From assembly GCF_003065605.1 (NCBI RefSeq), contig NZ_CP026952.1:372001-436000 (forward strand): 64,000 bases of DNA, read 5' to 3'. The DNA is from Aeromicrobium chenweiae (GTDB lineage: Bacteria > Actinomycetota > Actinomycetes > Propionibacteriales > Nocardioidaceae). Under the pieces are notes generated by a model that was given only the letters and a program-made list of their open reading frames with translations, ran no database searches and was not told the origin of the DNA. This document shows, in pieces, positions 25,942 to 36,631 of this stretch. Position 1 is the first letter of the stretch, and every line of letters begins with the position of its first letter. The position numbers were made by a program, and so were the translations under genes.

Positions 25942-28095
25942 TCAGACGGTGACGAGCTCGGTCGCGTGCTCGTCCTCGCGGCTCGCGACCCTGCCCAGGC
26001 CCTGCAGGCGGCCCTTGAACCCCAGGAGCAGCGCTGGCAGCAGCACGAGCCGCACCAGGGTGGCGTCCAGGAGGATGGCCACCGAGAGCCCGACGCCCAT
26101 CTGCTTCATCTCCAGCATGTCGAGCGACGCGAAGACCGCGAAGACCGACACCATGACGGCGGCGGCGCTCGTGACGACCCCGGCCGTCTCGCGGATGCCG
26201 AACTCGACGGCCTGCTCGAACGGCAGCCCGCGTCGCAGCCCCTCGCGGACCCGGGTCATCACGAAGACGTGGTAGTCCATCGACAGCCCGACGAGCACCA
26301 CGAAGCAGAACAGCGGGATCCAGTCGACGACGAACCCGGACGACGTGTAGCCGAGCAGGCCGTCGGCCCAGGAGTGCTGGAACACCAGCGTCAGGACGCC
26401 GAACGCGGCACCGACCGAGAGCAGGTTCAGCGCGGTCGTCAGCAGCGCCAGGGTCACGCTGCGGAACGTCCAGGTGATCATCAGCATCGTCAGGACCAGC
26501 ACGAAGCCGATGACGAGCGGGAGCCGGGAGGCCTGGTGCTCGTAGTCGTACGACTCGGCGACGCCACCGCCCACGGCCGTGGTCACCCCGTCGATGTCGC
26601 CGACCGCGCGCGGGACGATGCTGTTGCGCAGGCGCTCGATGGTCTTCTCGTTGCGGACGTCTCCCTCGGGGTGGGGAGCGTACATCGACAGCACCGCGGT
26701 GCGGCCGTCGGCCGAGACCTGTGCCGGTTGGCCGGCGGGGACCGCGAGGCCCTGCTCCGCGGACGCGGACTCGACGTCGGCGAGCGCCGCCCGGACCGCG
26801 CCGGCATCCGTCGCGGTGGCGACGACCTCGACCATGGGGCGCTGCGACGGGAAGCTCTCCTGCGCCCGCTGGTACGCCTGTACCGCGGGGATGTCCTGCG
26901 GGAGCGTGTCGACCGTCGACTCGTGCGTGGACATGCCCAGCGCGGGGACCGCCAGGGCCAGCAGCGCGCCGCCGGCCACCAGTGCCGAGACGAACGGCCT
27001 GCGGATCACGGGACGGATGAGGCGGCCGCTGATCCCGCCGGTGCCGATGCGACGGTTGAGCCGCCACAGCAGAGGGATGCGGGGACGGTCGACGAAGCGT
27101 CCGAGCGTGGCCAGCACGGCCGGCAGGACGGTGAGCGACCCGATGACGGCGACCAGCACGACCAGGATCGAGCCGGTGGCGAGTGCGCTGAAGACGGCCT
27201 CGCCCGACAGGAACAGCCCGGCCATCGCGACCATCACCGCGAAGCCCGAGACGACCACCGCGCGTCCGGACGTCGCGGCGGCGATCTCGATCGCGTCGAT
27301 CGTGGACCGGCCGCGGGCGCGTTCCTCCCGCTCGCGCTTGAGGTAGAACAGCGAGTAGTCGACGCCCACCGCCATGCCGATCAGCAGCACGACGTTGGAG
27401 ACCGAACCGGCGTCGGGGACGAGGTGGGAGACCGGGGCGTAGAACCCGAGTGCCGTCAGGACGGACGTGATCGCGAGCAGCACGGGGATGCCGGCCGCGA
27501 CGAACGCGCCGAACGCGACGAGCAGGATCAGGAACGTGATCGGCAGGCTCATCATCTCGGCGGACGCGAGGTCCTCACCGACCTTGTCGTTGATGCCGGC
27601 GCTGAGGGAGGCCTCACCGGCCTGCTGGACGTCGAGCTGTGGGTTCGCCTCCTGCACCGCGGCGGTGGCGTCTATCAGCCCGTCGACGTTCTCGGTGGCT
27701 GCATCGGTGTCACCGCTCATGGTGATGGGGACCAGGACCGCATCCTGCTTCGCCGCCACGACGGGCTCGCCGACGGAGGCGACACCTGTGACGTCCTTCG
27801 CCGCTGCTGCGACCTGTCCCGCGACGGCGCGGGCGCCATCGACGTCCAGCGTGCCCTTCGGCGCCGTGATGAGGACGGACTCGGTCGGGCTCGCCGTCAG
27901 TCCTGCGTCGGCGATCATGGCCGAGGCGCGCCCGGACTCGCCGATGCGGAAGTCGGCGTCGGTGACCTTCTCGGTGGTCATCGAGGAGGACAGGGCGAGC
28001 GCCGTGGCCACGAAGGCGACCCACAGGCCGATCGCGCGCCAGGGATGAAGAGCGCTCCAGCGAGCGATGCTCACGGTGGGAGATCTGCGGGACAT
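25942..28095 (-). CDS. MMPL family RND transporter
   Basis: 717 residues, the size of actinobacterial YdfJ/MmpL-like exporters. A first TM near residue 25 (IGLWVAFVATALALSS), a periplasmic loop, then a block of TMs with LLIGMAVGVDYSLFYLKRER, a second loop, and a second block with FCFVVLVGLSMDYHVFVMTRVREG. The GVDYSLF and SMDYHVF repeats are the proton-relay Asp-Tyr motifs of the two halves. It probably exports lipids, antibiotics or other hydrophobic compounds using proton motive force. It is divergent from the two-component system at 28281, a plausible regulator. It ends one base from palindromic element A. Confidence 0.92.
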   Translation of the reverse strand: MSRRSPTVSIARWSALHPWRAIGLWVAFVATALALSSSMTTEKVTDADFRIGESGRASAMIADAGLTASPTESVLITAPKGTLDVDGARAVAGQVAAAAKDVTGVASVGEPVVAAKQDAVLVPITMSGDTDAATENVDGLIDATAAVQEANPQLDVQQAGEASLSAGINDKVGEDLASAEMMSLPITFLILLVAFGAFVAAGIPVLLAITSVLTALGFYAPVSHLVPDAGSVSNVVLLIGMAVGVDYSLFYLKREREERARGRSTIDAIEIAAATSGRAVVVSGFAVMVAMAGLFLSGEAVFSALATGSILVVLVAVIGSLTVLPAVLATLGRFVDRPRIPLLWRLNRRIGTGGISGRLIRPVIRRPFVSALVAGGALLALAVPALGMSTHESTVDTLPQDIPAVQAYQRAQESFPSQRPMVEVVATATDAGAVRAALADVESASAEQGLAVPAGQPAQVSADGRTAVLSMYAPHPEGDVRNEKTIERLRNSIVPRAVGDIDGVTTAVGGGVAESYDYEHQASRLPLVIGFVLVLTMLMITWTFRSVTLALLTTALNLLSVGAAFGVLTLVFQHSWADGLLGYTSSGFVVDWIPLFCFVVLVGLSMDYHVFVMTRVREGLRRGLPFEQAVEFGIRETAGVVTSAAAVMVSVFAVFASLDMLEMKQMGVGLSVAILLDATLVRLVLLPALLLGFKGRLQGLGRVASREDEHATELVTV

Positions 28096-28280
28096 GGTCG
28101 TGCCTTTCGAGGAGGAGGTGGAACCGCTCCAGCCTCGCGATTCCCGGCCCGCGGCACGATGGGGCCAGGACCCGTCCTGGAGGTGGGTCCAGGCCCACTG
28201 ACGAGCCGTCGCGGATGGGGCAGGATCGAGGCAGCGATCCTTCGAGGGAGCCGCTTCCCCTCCCGAAAGGCCTGCCCGGC

Positions 28281-29594
28281 ATGAGCACGACCGTCGACCT
28301 GACCAGGCCCGTGAAGGGCGAAGGCTTCCGTGGAGGTCTGCGCAGGCGGCTGGCGCTGACCGGGTGGTCGGTCGTCTACATCTGCCTGGCGGTGCCGGCC
28401 GTCGTGCTGCTGTGTGCGCTGACCGCCGGCCTCGGCGTCGCCGTCGTCGGCGTCGGCCTGCTGGTGCTGCTGGTGTTCGTCCCCCTCACCGCGCAGCTGA
28501 CGAACGTCCACCGCCGGGTGTCCGGACGGATCCTCGGCCAGCGCATCGAGAGCCCGTACGTCCGGGGGCATGGCGGGCCGCGGGCTGCCCTCGCGAGGTG
28601 GGCCGGCGACCCGGCGCGGTGGCGTGACTTCGCGTGGACGTATGTGTCGGTGTGCATCGGCTGGGCCATGGCCTGGCTCGGGCTCGGACTGGCGCTCGCG
28701 GTGGTCTGGTACGCGATCTTCCCGTTCCTGTTCGCGATCACGCCCGACGGCACCTTCGACACCGACTACGGCCTGTTCGTGCTCGACACCCAGGCCGAGG
28801 CGTTCCTGGAGTGGGTGCTGATGCTGGTCGCCTTCGGCCTCTGGTGGGGGCTGGAACCGCTCGTCGTCCGGTGGCGTGCGTTGCTGGACCGGGTCCTGCT
28901 GTCCCCCTCACGGGGCGCGCTGGAGCGTCGTGTCGCGGAGGTGTCGCAGTCCCGGGCCGAGACCATCGACCACTCGGCGGCCGAGCTGCGACGCATCGAG
29001 CGGGACCTTCACGACGGCGCCCAGGCGCGGCTGGTCGCCCTGGGGATGAACCTGGGGCTGGCCGAGGAGCTGATCGACAAGGACCCCGAGGCCGCCGGTC
29101 GTCTGCTCGCGGAGGCGCGGACCGTCACCACCAGCGCGCTGGGTGACCTGCGCTCGGTCGTGCGGGGCATCCACCCGCCGGTCCTGGCCGACCGCGGCCT
29201 GGCCGGGGCGGTCCAGGCCCTCGCCCTCGACATGCCCCTCCCGGTGGCCGTGACGATCGTGCTGCCCGGGCGGCCGCCGGCACCGGTCGAGTCGGCCGCG
29301 TACTTCGCGACCAGCGAGCTGCTGGCCAACATCGGCAAGCACTCGGGCGCCCGGCGGGCGTCGATCGACGTCTCCCACGACGGCCACGTCCTGAAGGTCG
29401 TCGTCGAGGACGACGGGGCGGGGGGCGCCTCGCCCGAGCGCGGATCGGGACTGGCAGGGGTGGCTCGCCGACTGTCCGCGTTCGACGGCACGATGGACCT
29501 CGTCAGTCCCGCTGGGGGACCGACCGTGGTCACCCTGGAGATTCCGTGCGCGTTGTCATCGCCGAAGACCTCGCCCTCCTCCGGGACGGCCTGA
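28281..29594 (+). CDS. Sensor histidine kinase (NarL/DesK-type, HisKA_3)
   Basis: 437 residues. Four or so TM segments in the first 210 residues form a sensor domain (VVYICLAVPAVVLLCALTAG and later WALMLVAF-type helices). The dimerisation domain carries the phospho-accepting His in RRIERDLHDGAQARLVALG, and the ATPase domain has SELLANIGKHSGARRASID and VVVEDDGAGGASPERGSGLAG. Start ATG 28281 follows GAAAGG. The last 49 nt overlap the start of the response-regulator gene. Pairs with it; signal unknown, but divergence from the MMPL gene suggests a membrane or envelope stimulus. Confidence 0.92.
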   Translation: MSTTVDLTRPVKGEGFRGGLRRRLALTGWSVVYICLAVPAVVLLCALTAGLGVAVVGVGLLVLLVFVPLTAQLTNVHRRVSGRILGQRIESPYVRGHGGPRAALARWAGDPARWRDFAWTYVSVCIGWAMAWLGLGLALAVVWYAIFPFLFAITPDGTFDTDYGLFVLDTQAEAFLEWVLMLVAFGLWWGLEPLVVRWRALLDRVLLSPSRGALERRVAEVSQSRAETIDHSAAELRRIERDLHDGAQARLVALGMNLGLAEELIDKDPEAAGRLLAEARTVTTSALGDLRSVVRGIHPPVLADRGLAGAVQALALDMPLPVAVTIVLPGRPPAPVESAAYFATSELLANIGKHSGARRASIDVSHDGHVLKVVVEDDGAGGASPERGSGLAGVARRLSAFDGTMDLVSPAGGPTVVTLEIPCALSSPKTSPSSGTA

Positions 29595-30193
29595 CGCGGC
29601 TGCTGCAGGCGTACGACTTCGAGGTCGTCGCCGCCGTCGACGACGCGGTGACGCTCGGCGACGCCCTCCGGACGCACCGGCCGGACATCGCGGTGGTCGA
29701 CGTCCGCATGCCGCCGACGTTCACCGACGAGGGGTTGCGGGCGGCGATCTCCGCACGTGAGGAACGGCCGGGGATGCCCGTTCTGGTGCTCTCGCAGTAC
29801 GTCGAGCAGCTCTACGCGCGCGAGCTGCTGGGCAGCGGGGACGGCGCGGTGGGCTACCTGCTGAAGGACCGGGTCGCCGACGTGTCGACGTTCGTCGAGG
29901 CCGTCCGGACCGTCGCGGCGGGCGGGACGGTCCTCGACCCGGAGGTGGTGTCGGCCCTCATCGCGCGGGCCCCGACCGACAGCCCCGTGTCCCGGCTGAC
30001 CGACCGCGAGCGGGAGGTGCTCGGCCTCATGGCGCAGGGGCGCTCCAACGCCGCGATCGCTGCGGCTCTGTTCGTCACCGAGAAGGCCATCAGCAAGCAC
30101 TCGAGCAACATCTTCATGAAGCTCGACCTCCACCCGGACGACGACAGCGCCAACCGCCGGGTCATGGCCGTCATCGCGTACCTGCAGTCCTGA
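29546..30193 (+). CDS. Response regulator, NarL/FixJ family
   Basis: 215 residues. Receiver domain with acidic pair E7/D8, phospho-acceptor Asp 52 in IAVVDVRMPP, and Lys in GYLLKDRV. The C-terminal LuxR helix-turn-helix is LTDREREVLGLMAQGRSNAAIA followed by VTEKAISKHSSNIFMKLDL. GTG 29546 lies inside the kinase gene (49-nt overlap), which couples translation. A 63-nt palindrome starts nine bases after its stop. Target genes probably include the divergent MMPL transporter (inference). Confidence 0.93.
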   Translation: MRVVIAEDLALLRDGLTRLLQAYDFEVVAAVDDAVTLGDALRTHRPDIAVVDVRMPPTFTDEGLRAAISAREERPGMPVLVLSQYVEQLYARELLGSGDGAVGYLLKDRVADVSTFVEAVRTVAAGGTVLDPEVVSALIARAPTDSPVSRLTDREREVLGLMAQGRSNAAIAAALFVTEKAISKHSSNIFMKLDLHPDDDSANRRVMAVIAYLQS

Positions 30194-30201
30194 CCACTCG
30201 A

Positions 30202-30264
30202 CGCTGGGCCTGACGTTCTTGCAGACACGCCGCCGGCGTGTCCGCAGAAACGTCAGACCCAGCG
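30202..30264. repeat. 63-nt palindromic element, copy B
   Basis: Same sequence as copy A (25878-25940) except that the loop reads CGCCGG instead of CGGCGG and one G in the right arm is A, which turns one pair into a mismatch. It lies nine bases after the response regulator stop. Confidence 0.9.
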
Positions 30265-30325
30265 GGGTGGCGGGGCGGGCGGGGGACTGGCATGCTCGGC
30301 GCACCCAGCTCCCACGGAGGTACAG

Positions 30326-31141
30326 ATGCCCGTCGTCGAGGCCAACCGTGCCCGGATCTTCGTCGAGGACACCGGCGCGCCCGCAGGTCGGCCGGACGCC
30401 CCGGCGATCGTCTTCGGCCACGGCCTGCTGTTCAGCGGACGCATGTTCGCCGCCCAGGTCGAGCGGCTGCGTGACCGGTACCGGTGCGTGACGATCGACT
30501 GGCGTGGTCAGGGCAGGTCGCCCGCGGCCGACGGGGGCTACGACATGGACACCCTCACGGAGGACGCCGTTGCCGTGATCGAGGCCCTCGGGGTCGGGCC
30601 GGTGCACTTCGTCGGTCTGTCGATGGGCGGGTTCGTGGGGATGCGACTCGGCGCCCGCCGTCCCGACCTCATCCGCTCGCTCGTCCTGCTCGACACCAGC
30701 GCCGGCCCGGAGGACCCCGAGAAGGTCTCGCAGTACCGGCTGCTCGCGACGGTCTACGGCGTCGTCGGCCTCTCGCCGGTGCGTGGCCGGGTGGAGCCCA
30801 TCATGTTCGGCCCCACGTTCCTCGCGTCGTCCGCCGCGAGGCGCGACACCGACGCCTGGGTCGCGGACGTCAAGGCGTGCCGCCGCTCGGGCGTCAAGCA
30901 GGCGATCCGCGGCGTCACTGACCGGGAGCCCGTCCTCGCCGAGCTCGACCGCATCACCGCTCCGACTCTCGTCGCCGTGGGCGACGAGGACGTCGCGACG
31001 CCGCCGGCCAAGGCCGAGGTCATCGCGGGGGCGATCGCCGGGGCGCGGCTGGAGATCGTCACGGGCAGCGGGCACTCCAGCACGATCGAGCAGCCCGAGC
31101 GGCTCGCCGACCTCATCGAGGACTTCGTCGACGCCCACTAG
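30326..31141 (+). CDS. Alpha/beta hydrolase
   Basis: 271 residues. The oxyanion region is VFGHGLLFSGRMF, the nucleophile elbow VGLSMGGFVGMRLG (Ser), the acid lies near VAVGDEDVATPP and the His in VTGSGHSSTIEQPERL. This is the pattern of 3-oxoadipate enol-lactonase, haloperoxidase and related esterases. No signal peptide, cytosolic. ATG 30326 follows ACGGAGGTAC. The substrate cannot be predicted; no pathway genes are adjacent. Confidence 0.88.
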   Translation: MPVVEANRARIFVEDTGAPAGRPDAPAIVFGHGLLFSGRMFAAQVERLRDRYRCVTIDWRGQGRSPAADGGYDMDTLTEDAVAVIEALGVGPVHFVGLSMGGFVGMRLGARRPDLIRSLVLLDTSAGPEDPEKVSQYRLLATVYGVVGLSPVRGRVEPIMFGPTFLASSAARRDTDAWVADVKACRRSGVKQAIRGVTDREPVLAELDRITAPTLVAVGDEDVATPPAKAEVIAGAIAGARLEIVTGSGHSSTIEQPERLADLIEDFVDAH

Positions 31142-31164
31142 CTACAACTAGCCCGCGTCGCGGT

Positions 31165-32028
31165 TCAGGCGGGCGGCACGAAGATCCACGGCTCCCGCGG
31201 GATGCGGTCGATCGAGAACCCGTCCAGGAGGTCGGCGGCCGTGGAGCCCGTCAGGCCGAGCGAGGCCGCAACCATGCCGAACGCCGCCGGGCCGATCTCG
31301 CGCAGGGTGACCGCGCCGTCGCGCTTCGCGAGGCGCCGTCCTGCCGTGTTGAGCGCGAGCGGCACGTGGACGTACGTCGGCGGCACCGCGCCCAGCAGGG
31401 TCGCGAGGTACGCCTGCCGCGGTGCCGAGCTCAGCAGGTCGTCACCGCGGACGACCTGGTCGATGCCCTGCTGTGCGTCGTCCACCACGACGGCGAGGTT
31501 GTAGGCGACGGCGCCGTCCCCTCGGCGCAGCACGAAGTCGTCCACGACCCCTTCGTACGACCCGTGCAGCTCGTCCTCGATCGTGAAGGTCGAGGTCCCG
31601 GCACGCAGACGCAGCGCCGCGGGCCGCAGCGCGCGGCGTTCCTCCCGCTCGGCGTCGGTGAGGTCACGGCAGGTGCCGGGGTAGGCGCCCGGCGGGGCGT
31701 GCGGCGCGGACGGCGCCTCGAGGATCTCCCGGCGGGTGCAGAAGCACTCGAACAGCAGCCCGCGGCCGCCCAAGGAGGCGAGCGCCGCGTCGTAGAACCG
31801 CGCCCGCTCGGACTGCCGCACCACCGGGCCGTCCCAGTCGAGCCCCATCGCGGCGAGGTCGGCGAGCTGCCGCTCCTCGGCCCCGGGCCGGACCCGGTCC
31901 AGGTCCTCGACGCGCAGCACGAACTCGCGGCCCGTCGATCGCGCGCACAGCCAGGCGAGCAGCGCCGTGCGGAGGTTCCCGACGTGCAGGTCCCCCGAGG
32001 GGGACGGGGCGAATCGACCGGCTCCCAT
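31165..32028 (-). CDS. gluQ: Glutamyl-Q tRNA(Asp) synthetase
   Basis: 287 residues, the length of the truncated GluRS paralogue that attaches glutamate to queuosine in tRNA-Asp. It has the class I catalytic core: [20 protein letters not shown] (HIGH-like), [12 protein letters not shown], a Cys-rich loop with CFCTRREIL and YPGTCRDL, and the KMSKS-like [10 protein letters not shown]. The anticodon-binding domain of true GluRS is missing, as expected. Its ATG (first base 32028) lies two bases after the stop of the GNAT gene. Confidence 0.93.
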   Translation of the reverse strand: MGAGRFAPSPSGDLHVGNLRTALLAWLCARSTGREFVLRVEDLDRVRPGAEERQLADLAAMGLDWDGPVVRQSERARFYDAALASLGGRGLLFECFCTRREILEAPSAPHAPPGAYPGTCRDLTDAEREERRALRPAALRLRAGTSTFTIEDELHGSYEGVVDDFVLRRGDGAVAYNLAVVVDDAQQGIDQVVRGDDLLSSAPRQAYLATLLGAVPPTYVHVPLALNTAGRRLAKRDGAVTLREIGPAAFGMVAASLGLTGSTAADLLDGFSIDRIPREPWIFVPPA

Positions 32029-32030
32029 CG

Positions 32031-32474
32031 TCAGGTGAGGGGCTTCTCGTAGGACCGGTAGACCTCGTCGAGCTGGTAGCCGTGCCGGACGTAGACCGCC
32101 TGGGCGCGCTCGTTGGCGTGCGCGGTGCTGAGCCCGACCGACACCGCACCGGCGTCCGCGGCCAGCGCGGCCACCGTGTGCAGCAGCTCGTCGGCGGCGC
32201 CGGTGCCGCGGGCGTGCTCGACGACGAAGAGATCGTTCAGCACCCAGACGGGCGCCAGCCGGGTCGAGGAGAACGTCGGGTAGACCTGCGCGAACCCGAC
32301 CACCTCGTCCTCGTCGACCGCGAGCAGGACGACGGACTCGCCCCGGGCGAGCCGTGCGGCGAGGAACGCTTCGGCTGCCGCGACATCGTTGGGCTCGCCG
32401 TGGAACTCGCGGTAGGCCGCGAAGAGCTGGGCGGCCTCGAGGACGTCCTCGAGCGTCGCGCGGATGACGGTCAC
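32031..32474 (-). CDS. GNAT family N-acetyltransferase
   Basis: 147 residues, acetyl-CoA-dependent. Starts [20 protein letters not shown] at GTG 32474. The core strand is [19 protein letters not shown] and the acetyl-CoA loop region [18 protein letters not shown] has a slightly divergent Q/RxxGxG/A (HARGTGAA). The last segment [21 protein letters not shown] is typical. It is directly upstream of the Glu-Q-RS gene, two bases apart, so they share a transcript. Substrate unknown. Confidence 0.88.
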   Translation of the reverse strand: MTVIRATLEDVLEAAQLFAAYREFHGEPNDVAAAEAFLAARLARGESVVLLAVDEDEVVGFAQVYPTFSSTRLAPVWVLNDLFVVEHARGTGAADELLHTVAALAADAGAVSVGLSTAHANERAQAVYVRHGYQLDEVYRSYEKPLT

Positions 32475-32520
32475 CGCACCAGCGTGCCACGCGGGCCGCG
32501 AACGGGCCGGTCGTGCCGGC

Positions 32521-32546
32521 GCATGATCCGTCGCAGGGGTGGGTAC
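32521..32546 (+). promoter_or_regulatory. SigB/SigF-like promoter of the first small acidic gene
   Basis: GCAT at 32521-32524, 16-nt spacer, GGGTAC at 32541-32546, 31 nt before the ATG. Fits the loose GNNT-N14/16-GGGTAC consensus known for streptomycete SigB; the -35 is not a strong match. Confidence 0.45.
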
Positions 32547-32577
32547 GTCCTCGGTCCGACCCTTCAGGAGGAGTGCC

Positions 32578-32727
32578 ATGACCGTGCTGCCTGACGAACC
32601 CGTCGACCCCGACGACATCGACCCGGAGGACCCGTTCGCCGTCGAGCCGGACGCCGAGCCCGAGGTGCCACCGGACCCGGATCGGATCGTCCCGCTGCCC
32701 GCGGACGATCCCGCAGAGCCGCTGTAG
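32578..32727 (+). CDS. Small acidic Pro/Asp/Glu-rich protein 1
   Basis: 49 residues, with a run of [12 protein letters not shown] and repeated P/D/E. It contains no predicted fold, hydrophobic segment or Cys. An excellent AGGAGG ribosome site seven bases upstream of ATG 32578 and a GGGTAC box further up argue that it is a real gene. A GC-rich hairpin follows. Three relatives by composition occur at 38285, 45761 and 53512. Similar tiny acidic proteins are often unannotated; function unknown. Stress or desiccation protection as a disordered protein would be a guess. Confidence 0.62.
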   Translation: MTVLPDEPVDPDDIDPEDPFAVEPDAEPEVPPDPDRIVPLPADDPAEPL

Positions 32728-32739
32728 GTCACCGTCTCC

Positions 32740-32762
32740 CCGTCGTCGCCGGGGGACGACGG
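32740..32762. terminator. Hairpin after small acidic gene 1
   Basis: CCGTCGTC / GACGACGG, 8-bp stem, 12 nt after the stop codon of the small acidic gene and before the large sensor gene. Confidence 0.5.
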
Positions 32763-32872
32763 CCCGTGCTGCGGCTCCCGGCAGGACTCGGCATAATCGG
32801 GCGCGAGCGTGAACGAGCCGCGAACCGGCTGCGGAACACGGCAGGGACAGTCCGGACGGGAGCAGGGAGCGG

Positions 32873-35800
32873 ATGCGACACACGTTCACGACGACCGAGG
32901 TGGGCCGTGACCTGGCCGAGGTCGACTGGGCGTCCACCCCGCTCGGGCCGCCGGACGACTGGCCGCAGAGCCTGAAGACGGCCGTGCGGACGCTGCTCAC
33001 CACCAAGTTCTCGATGTGGATGGCGTGGGGGCCAGACCTCACGTTCCTGTGCAACGACTCGTACCGGCGGCAGACCCTCGGCACGAAGTACCCGTGGGCC
33101 CTCGGCCGTCCGGCGAGCGAGGTCTGGTCGGAGATCTGGGACGACATCGGGCCCCGGATCGAGACGGTGATGAGCACGGGCGTCGCCACGTGGGACGAGT
33201 CGCTGCTGCTCCTGCTCGAGCGCAGCGGATTCGTCGAGGAGACCTATCACACGTTCTCCTACAGCCCGCTCGCAGCGGATGACGGACACGTCGAGGGCAT
33301 GCTCTGCGTCGTCAGCGAGGTCACCGAGCAGACGATCTCGACCCGGCGGATGACCACGCTGCGTGACCTGGCTGCGCGGACGGCCGGCCAGCTCACCGAG
33401 AGCGAGGCGATCGCGGCGGCCGGGGAGCAGGTCGAGGCCGATCCGCTCTCCCTCCCGTTCGCGCTCGTCTACGTGCTGGACGCGGAGGGTGGACGATTCA
33501 CGCGTGCCTGCGCCGCCGGCGTCGGTGACGACCACCCGCTGGCACCGTGCGGGATCGACGTGGACGCCGCCGCGGCGCCGTGGCCGATCGACGCGGCCCT
33601 GGCGGGCAGGGAGGTGCTGGTCGACCTGACGACGCTTCCCCACGAGCCACCGCGCGCCCCGTGGGGTGCCCCGACCACGCGGGCACTCATGGTGCCGTTG
33701 GCCGGAGCCGCCTCGCACCAGCCGTACGGGTTCCTGGTCGCGGGCCTGAGCCCGTACCGTCCGGTCGACGAGGCCTACACCGGGTTCGTCGACTTGTTCG
33801 CCGGGCAGCTGGCCGCGTCGATCACGGCGGCCCGGACCTTCGCCGGGGAGAAGCGGCGGGCCGAGATGCTGACCCGGCTCGACCAGGCCAAGACCGACTT
33901 CTTCACGAACGTCAGCCACGAGTTCCGCACCCCGCTGACCCTGCTGCTGGGCCCGGCGGCGGACGCGCTCAGCGATCCCTCGTTGCCGCCGGAGGACCCT
34001 CAGCGCACACGCTTCGAGATCATCCACCGCAACGGGCAGCGGCTGCTGCAGCTCGTCAACAACCTGCTCGACTTCGCCCGCCTCGAGGCGGACGGCATCG
34101 TCTCGCACTTCGAGTCGGTGGACCTCGCCCGCCTCACCGAGCCCCTGGTCACGATGTTCGACTCCGCCGCCACGCAGGCGGGGCTGGAGCTGACGTACCG
34201 CGGCGAGGAGATGTCCGTCGACAGCTACGTCGACGTCGAGCACTGGTCCAAGATCGTGCTGAACCTGTTGTCGAACGCCTTCAAGTTCACCTTCTCCGGT
34301 GGCATCACGGTGACGCTGCGCGAGGAGGACGGACACGCGGTGCTGACGGTCGCCGACACCGGCGGCGGCATCGCCGAGCAGGAGCTGGCGCACCTCTTCC
34401 AGCGTTTCCACCGCGTCCGCGGCGCCGCCTCCAGGACGCACGAGGGCTCCGGCGTGGGCCTGGCGCTCGTGTCCGAGCTGGCCCGGTTGCACGGTGGCGA
34501 CGTGGGCGTGTCAAGCACGGAGGGCCTCGGCACGACCATGACCGTCCGCATCCCGCTCGGTCGAGCCCACCTGCCGGCTGAGGCGATCGTCGAGTCCAGC
34601 TCCGCGGAGGCAGCCGTGCCACGGCGGGCCGACGTCGTCTCGGACGCGTGGCGCTGGCTCGACCCGGTGCGTGACGCCGTGGCCGGGCCGGCCGGACGCT
34701 CGCACGAGGACGTCGCACGCGTCCTGGTGGTCGACGACAACGTGGACATGCGGCGCTACGTCGCGGGACTGCTGGCCCAGGACTACGACGTCACGATGGC
34801 TGCCGACGGGCTCGACGCGCTGGAGCGCATCGCCGAGACGGTGCCGGACCTGATCATCACCGACGTCATGATGCCCCGCCTCGACGGTTTCCAGCTGCTG
34901 GCCAAGCTGCAGGCGGATGCGCGCACCACGAGCGTCCCGGTCATCATGCTGAGCGCTCGGGCCGGTGAGGAGGGCACCGTCGAGGGCCTCGAGGCGGGTG
35001 CCGCCGACTACCTGGTCAAGCCGTTCGCCGCGCGCGAGCTGCTGGCGCGGGTGCGGGTCAACCTCGAGCTCGACCGGGTCCGCCGGGTGCGCGCCACCCT
35101 GGAGCGCAGCGAGGCCCTGCTCGACCAGGCCCAACGGCTCGCGAAGGTGGGCAGCTGGGAGGCCGACCTGGTGTCCAGGACCGTGACCGGCTCGGAGGAG
35201 CTGCTGCGTCTGACCGGGTTGTCCCGCCAGGAGTTCGAGGAGATGGGCTGGCCCGGCGTCATCTCGGGTGTCGTGCACCCCGACGACGCGACCCGCGTCA
35301 ACGCGACCCTGCAGCACCTCTCGGTCGGTGACGTCATGGCGTACGACATGCGCATCCTGACGCCCGAGGGTGTCGAGCGGCTCGTGACCGTCCGTGCCGC
35401 CCTGCTCGGTGACGAGACGGGCCGGCCTCGCACGCTGCAGGGCTCGATGCAGGACGTCACCGAGCAGCGGGAGGCCGAGCAGACGATGTCCGCGGCCCGC
35501 GCCCGCGAGGAGGCCGCCCACCGCGAGCACGCGATCGCCGAGGAGCTGCAGCGGAGCCTGCTGCCCGCCGAGACGTTCGACCTCGAGCACCTCGACGTCG
35601 CGACGTACTACCGGGCGGGCGTCGAGGGGACGTACGTGGGCGGCGACTGGTACGACATCATCGAGCTCGGCGGCGAACGGACGGCCTTCGTGATGGGGGA
35701 CGTCATGGGGCGCGGTGTCCGCGCGGCGTCCGTCATGGGACAGCTCCGGTCGGCCGTCCGGGCCTTCGCCACCCTGGACCTGCCCCCTGACGAGGTCATG

Positions 35801-36631
35801 CGACACCTCGACGTCCTGGTGCAGGACCTGTCCGGTGACCAGATCGTCACGTGCGTCTACGGCGTGTTCGACCCCGAGGACGAGACGCTTCGCTACGCCA
35901 ACGCGGGGCACCTGCCACCGCTGGTCGCGGACCGCGACGGCCGGCTGCGGCGCCTGACGGCCGGTGGCCCCCCGCTCGGCGCCGGCTACGGCGACGAGGG
36001 GACCACCGAGGTCCCGCTGGCCACCGGCGCGACGATCGTCTTCTACACCGACGGGCTGGTCGAGCACCGCGGGCGTGACATCGACGACGGGATCCGCGCG
36101 CTGGAGCGCGAGGTCGTCTGGCGGGCCGGCACCCCGCTCGCCGAGATGCCCGAGGCCATCGTGGGTGCGCTGCTCCCCGAGGGCCCGGACGACGACGTCG
36201 CGATGCTGGTCGCCCGGGTCACCTCCCGCATGGAGACCGCGGACCTGTCGATGCACCGCGACACCGGCCGTGCCACGGTGGCGGAGGCGCGACAGTTCGT
36301 GGTGGAACGGCTGAACCGCTGGCTCGTCCCCGAGCCGGTGACTCGTGACCTCGCCCTCATCACCAGCGAGCTGGTGACGAATGCGATGGTGCACGGCGGA
36401 CCGCCCGTCCAGCTGCGTCTGGTCCGTTCCGGCGCGCAGGTGAGGGTGGAGGTGCAGGACGACGCGGGGGAGCTGCCGATGACCCGCGAGCCCGCCCAGA
36501 CCGACGAGCACGGACGCGGCCTCCAGATCGTCGACGCCCTGTCCGACGAGTGGGGCACCAGCGGCACCGACAGGGGCAAGACCGTGTGGAGCGTGCGGGC
36601 CTGGCGGCCCGACGACCGAGGAGGAGCATGA
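32873..36631 (+). CDS. Multidomain stress sensor: PAS-GAF-histidine kinase-receiver-PAS-PP2C phosphatase-RsbW-like ATPase
   Basis: 1252 residues, no TM segments. In order: a PAS-like domain (1-150), GAF (about 165-330), HisKA with [19 protein letters not shown] and His 349, HATPase_c (about 430-565), receiver with Asp 664 in [10 protein letters not shown], a PAS domain with [13 protein letters not shown] (about 755-850), SpoIIE/RsbU-like PP2C (about 900-1110; [42 protein letters not shown]), and a C-terminal RsbW-type ATPase ([14 protein letters not shown]). It should receive cytosolic signals, dephosphorylate an anti-sigma antagonist and possibly phosphorylate too. The STAS gene next door starts inside its stop (ATGA), making it the likely substrate. 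A start further downstream is not needed; ATG 32873 has GGGAG nearby. Confidence 0.9.
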   Translation: MRHTFTTTEVGRDLAEVDWASTPLGPPDDWPQSLKTAVRTLLTTKFSMWMAWGPDLTFLCNDSYRRQTLGTKYPWALGRPASEVWSEIWDDIGPRIETVMSTGVATWDESLLLLLERSGFVEETYHTFSYSPLAADDGHVEGMLCVVSEVTEQTISTRRMTTLRDLAARTAGQLTESEAIAAAGEQVEADPLSLPFALVYVLDAEGGRFTRACAAGVGDDHPLAPCGIDVDAAAAPWPIDAALAGREVLVDLTTLPHEPPRAPWGAPTTRALMVPLAGAASHQPYGFLVAGLSPYRPVDEAYTGFVDLFAGQLAASITAARTFAGEKRRAEMLTRLDQAKTDFFTNVSHEFRTPLTLLLGPAADALSDPSLPPEDPQRTRFEIIHRNGQRLLQLVNNLLDFARLEADGIVSHFESVDLARLTEPLVTMFDSAATQAGLELTYRGEEMSVDSYVDVEHWSKIVLNLLSNAFKFTFSGGITVTLREEDGHAVLTVADTGGGIAEQELAHLFQRFHRVRGAASRTHEGSGVGLALVSELARLHGGDVGVSSTEGLGTTMTVRIPLGRAHLPAEAIVESSSAEAAVPRRADVVSDAWRWLDPVRDAVAGPAGRSHEDVARVLVVDDNVDMRRYVAGLLAQDYDVTMAADGLDALERIAETVPDLIITDVMMPRLDGFQLLAKLQADARTTSVPVIMLSARAGEEGTVEGLEAGAADYLVKPFAARELLARVRVNLELDRVRRVRATLERSEALLDQAQRLAKVGSWEADLVSRTVTGSEELLRLTGLSRQEFEEMGWPGVISGVVHPDDATRVNATLQHLSVGDVMAYDMRILTPEGVERLVTVRAALLGDETGRPRTLQGSMQDVTEQREAEQTMSAARAREEAAHREHAIAEELQRSLLPAETFDLEHLDVATYYRAGVEGTYVGGDWYDIIELGGERTAFVMGDVMGRGVRAASVMGQLRSAVRAFATLDLPPDEVMRHLDVLVQDLSGDQIVTCVYGVFDPEDETLRYANAGHLPPLVADRDGRLRRLTAGGPPLGAGYGDEGTTEVPLATGATIVFYTDGLVEHRGRDIDDGIRALEREVVWRAGTPLAEMPEAIVGALLPEGPDDDVAMLVARVTSRMETADLSMHRDTGRATVAEARQFVVERLNRWLVPEPVTRDLALITSELVTNAMVHGGPPVQLRLVRSGAQVRVEVQDDAGELPMTREPAQTDEHGRGLQIVDALSDEWGTSGTDRGKTVWSVRAWRPDDRGGA

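Noticed and set aside
28150..28210. Inverted repeat GTGGG...CCCAC in the MMPL/kinase intergenic region as an operator
   Set aside because: Five-base arms are expected by chance in this GC content.
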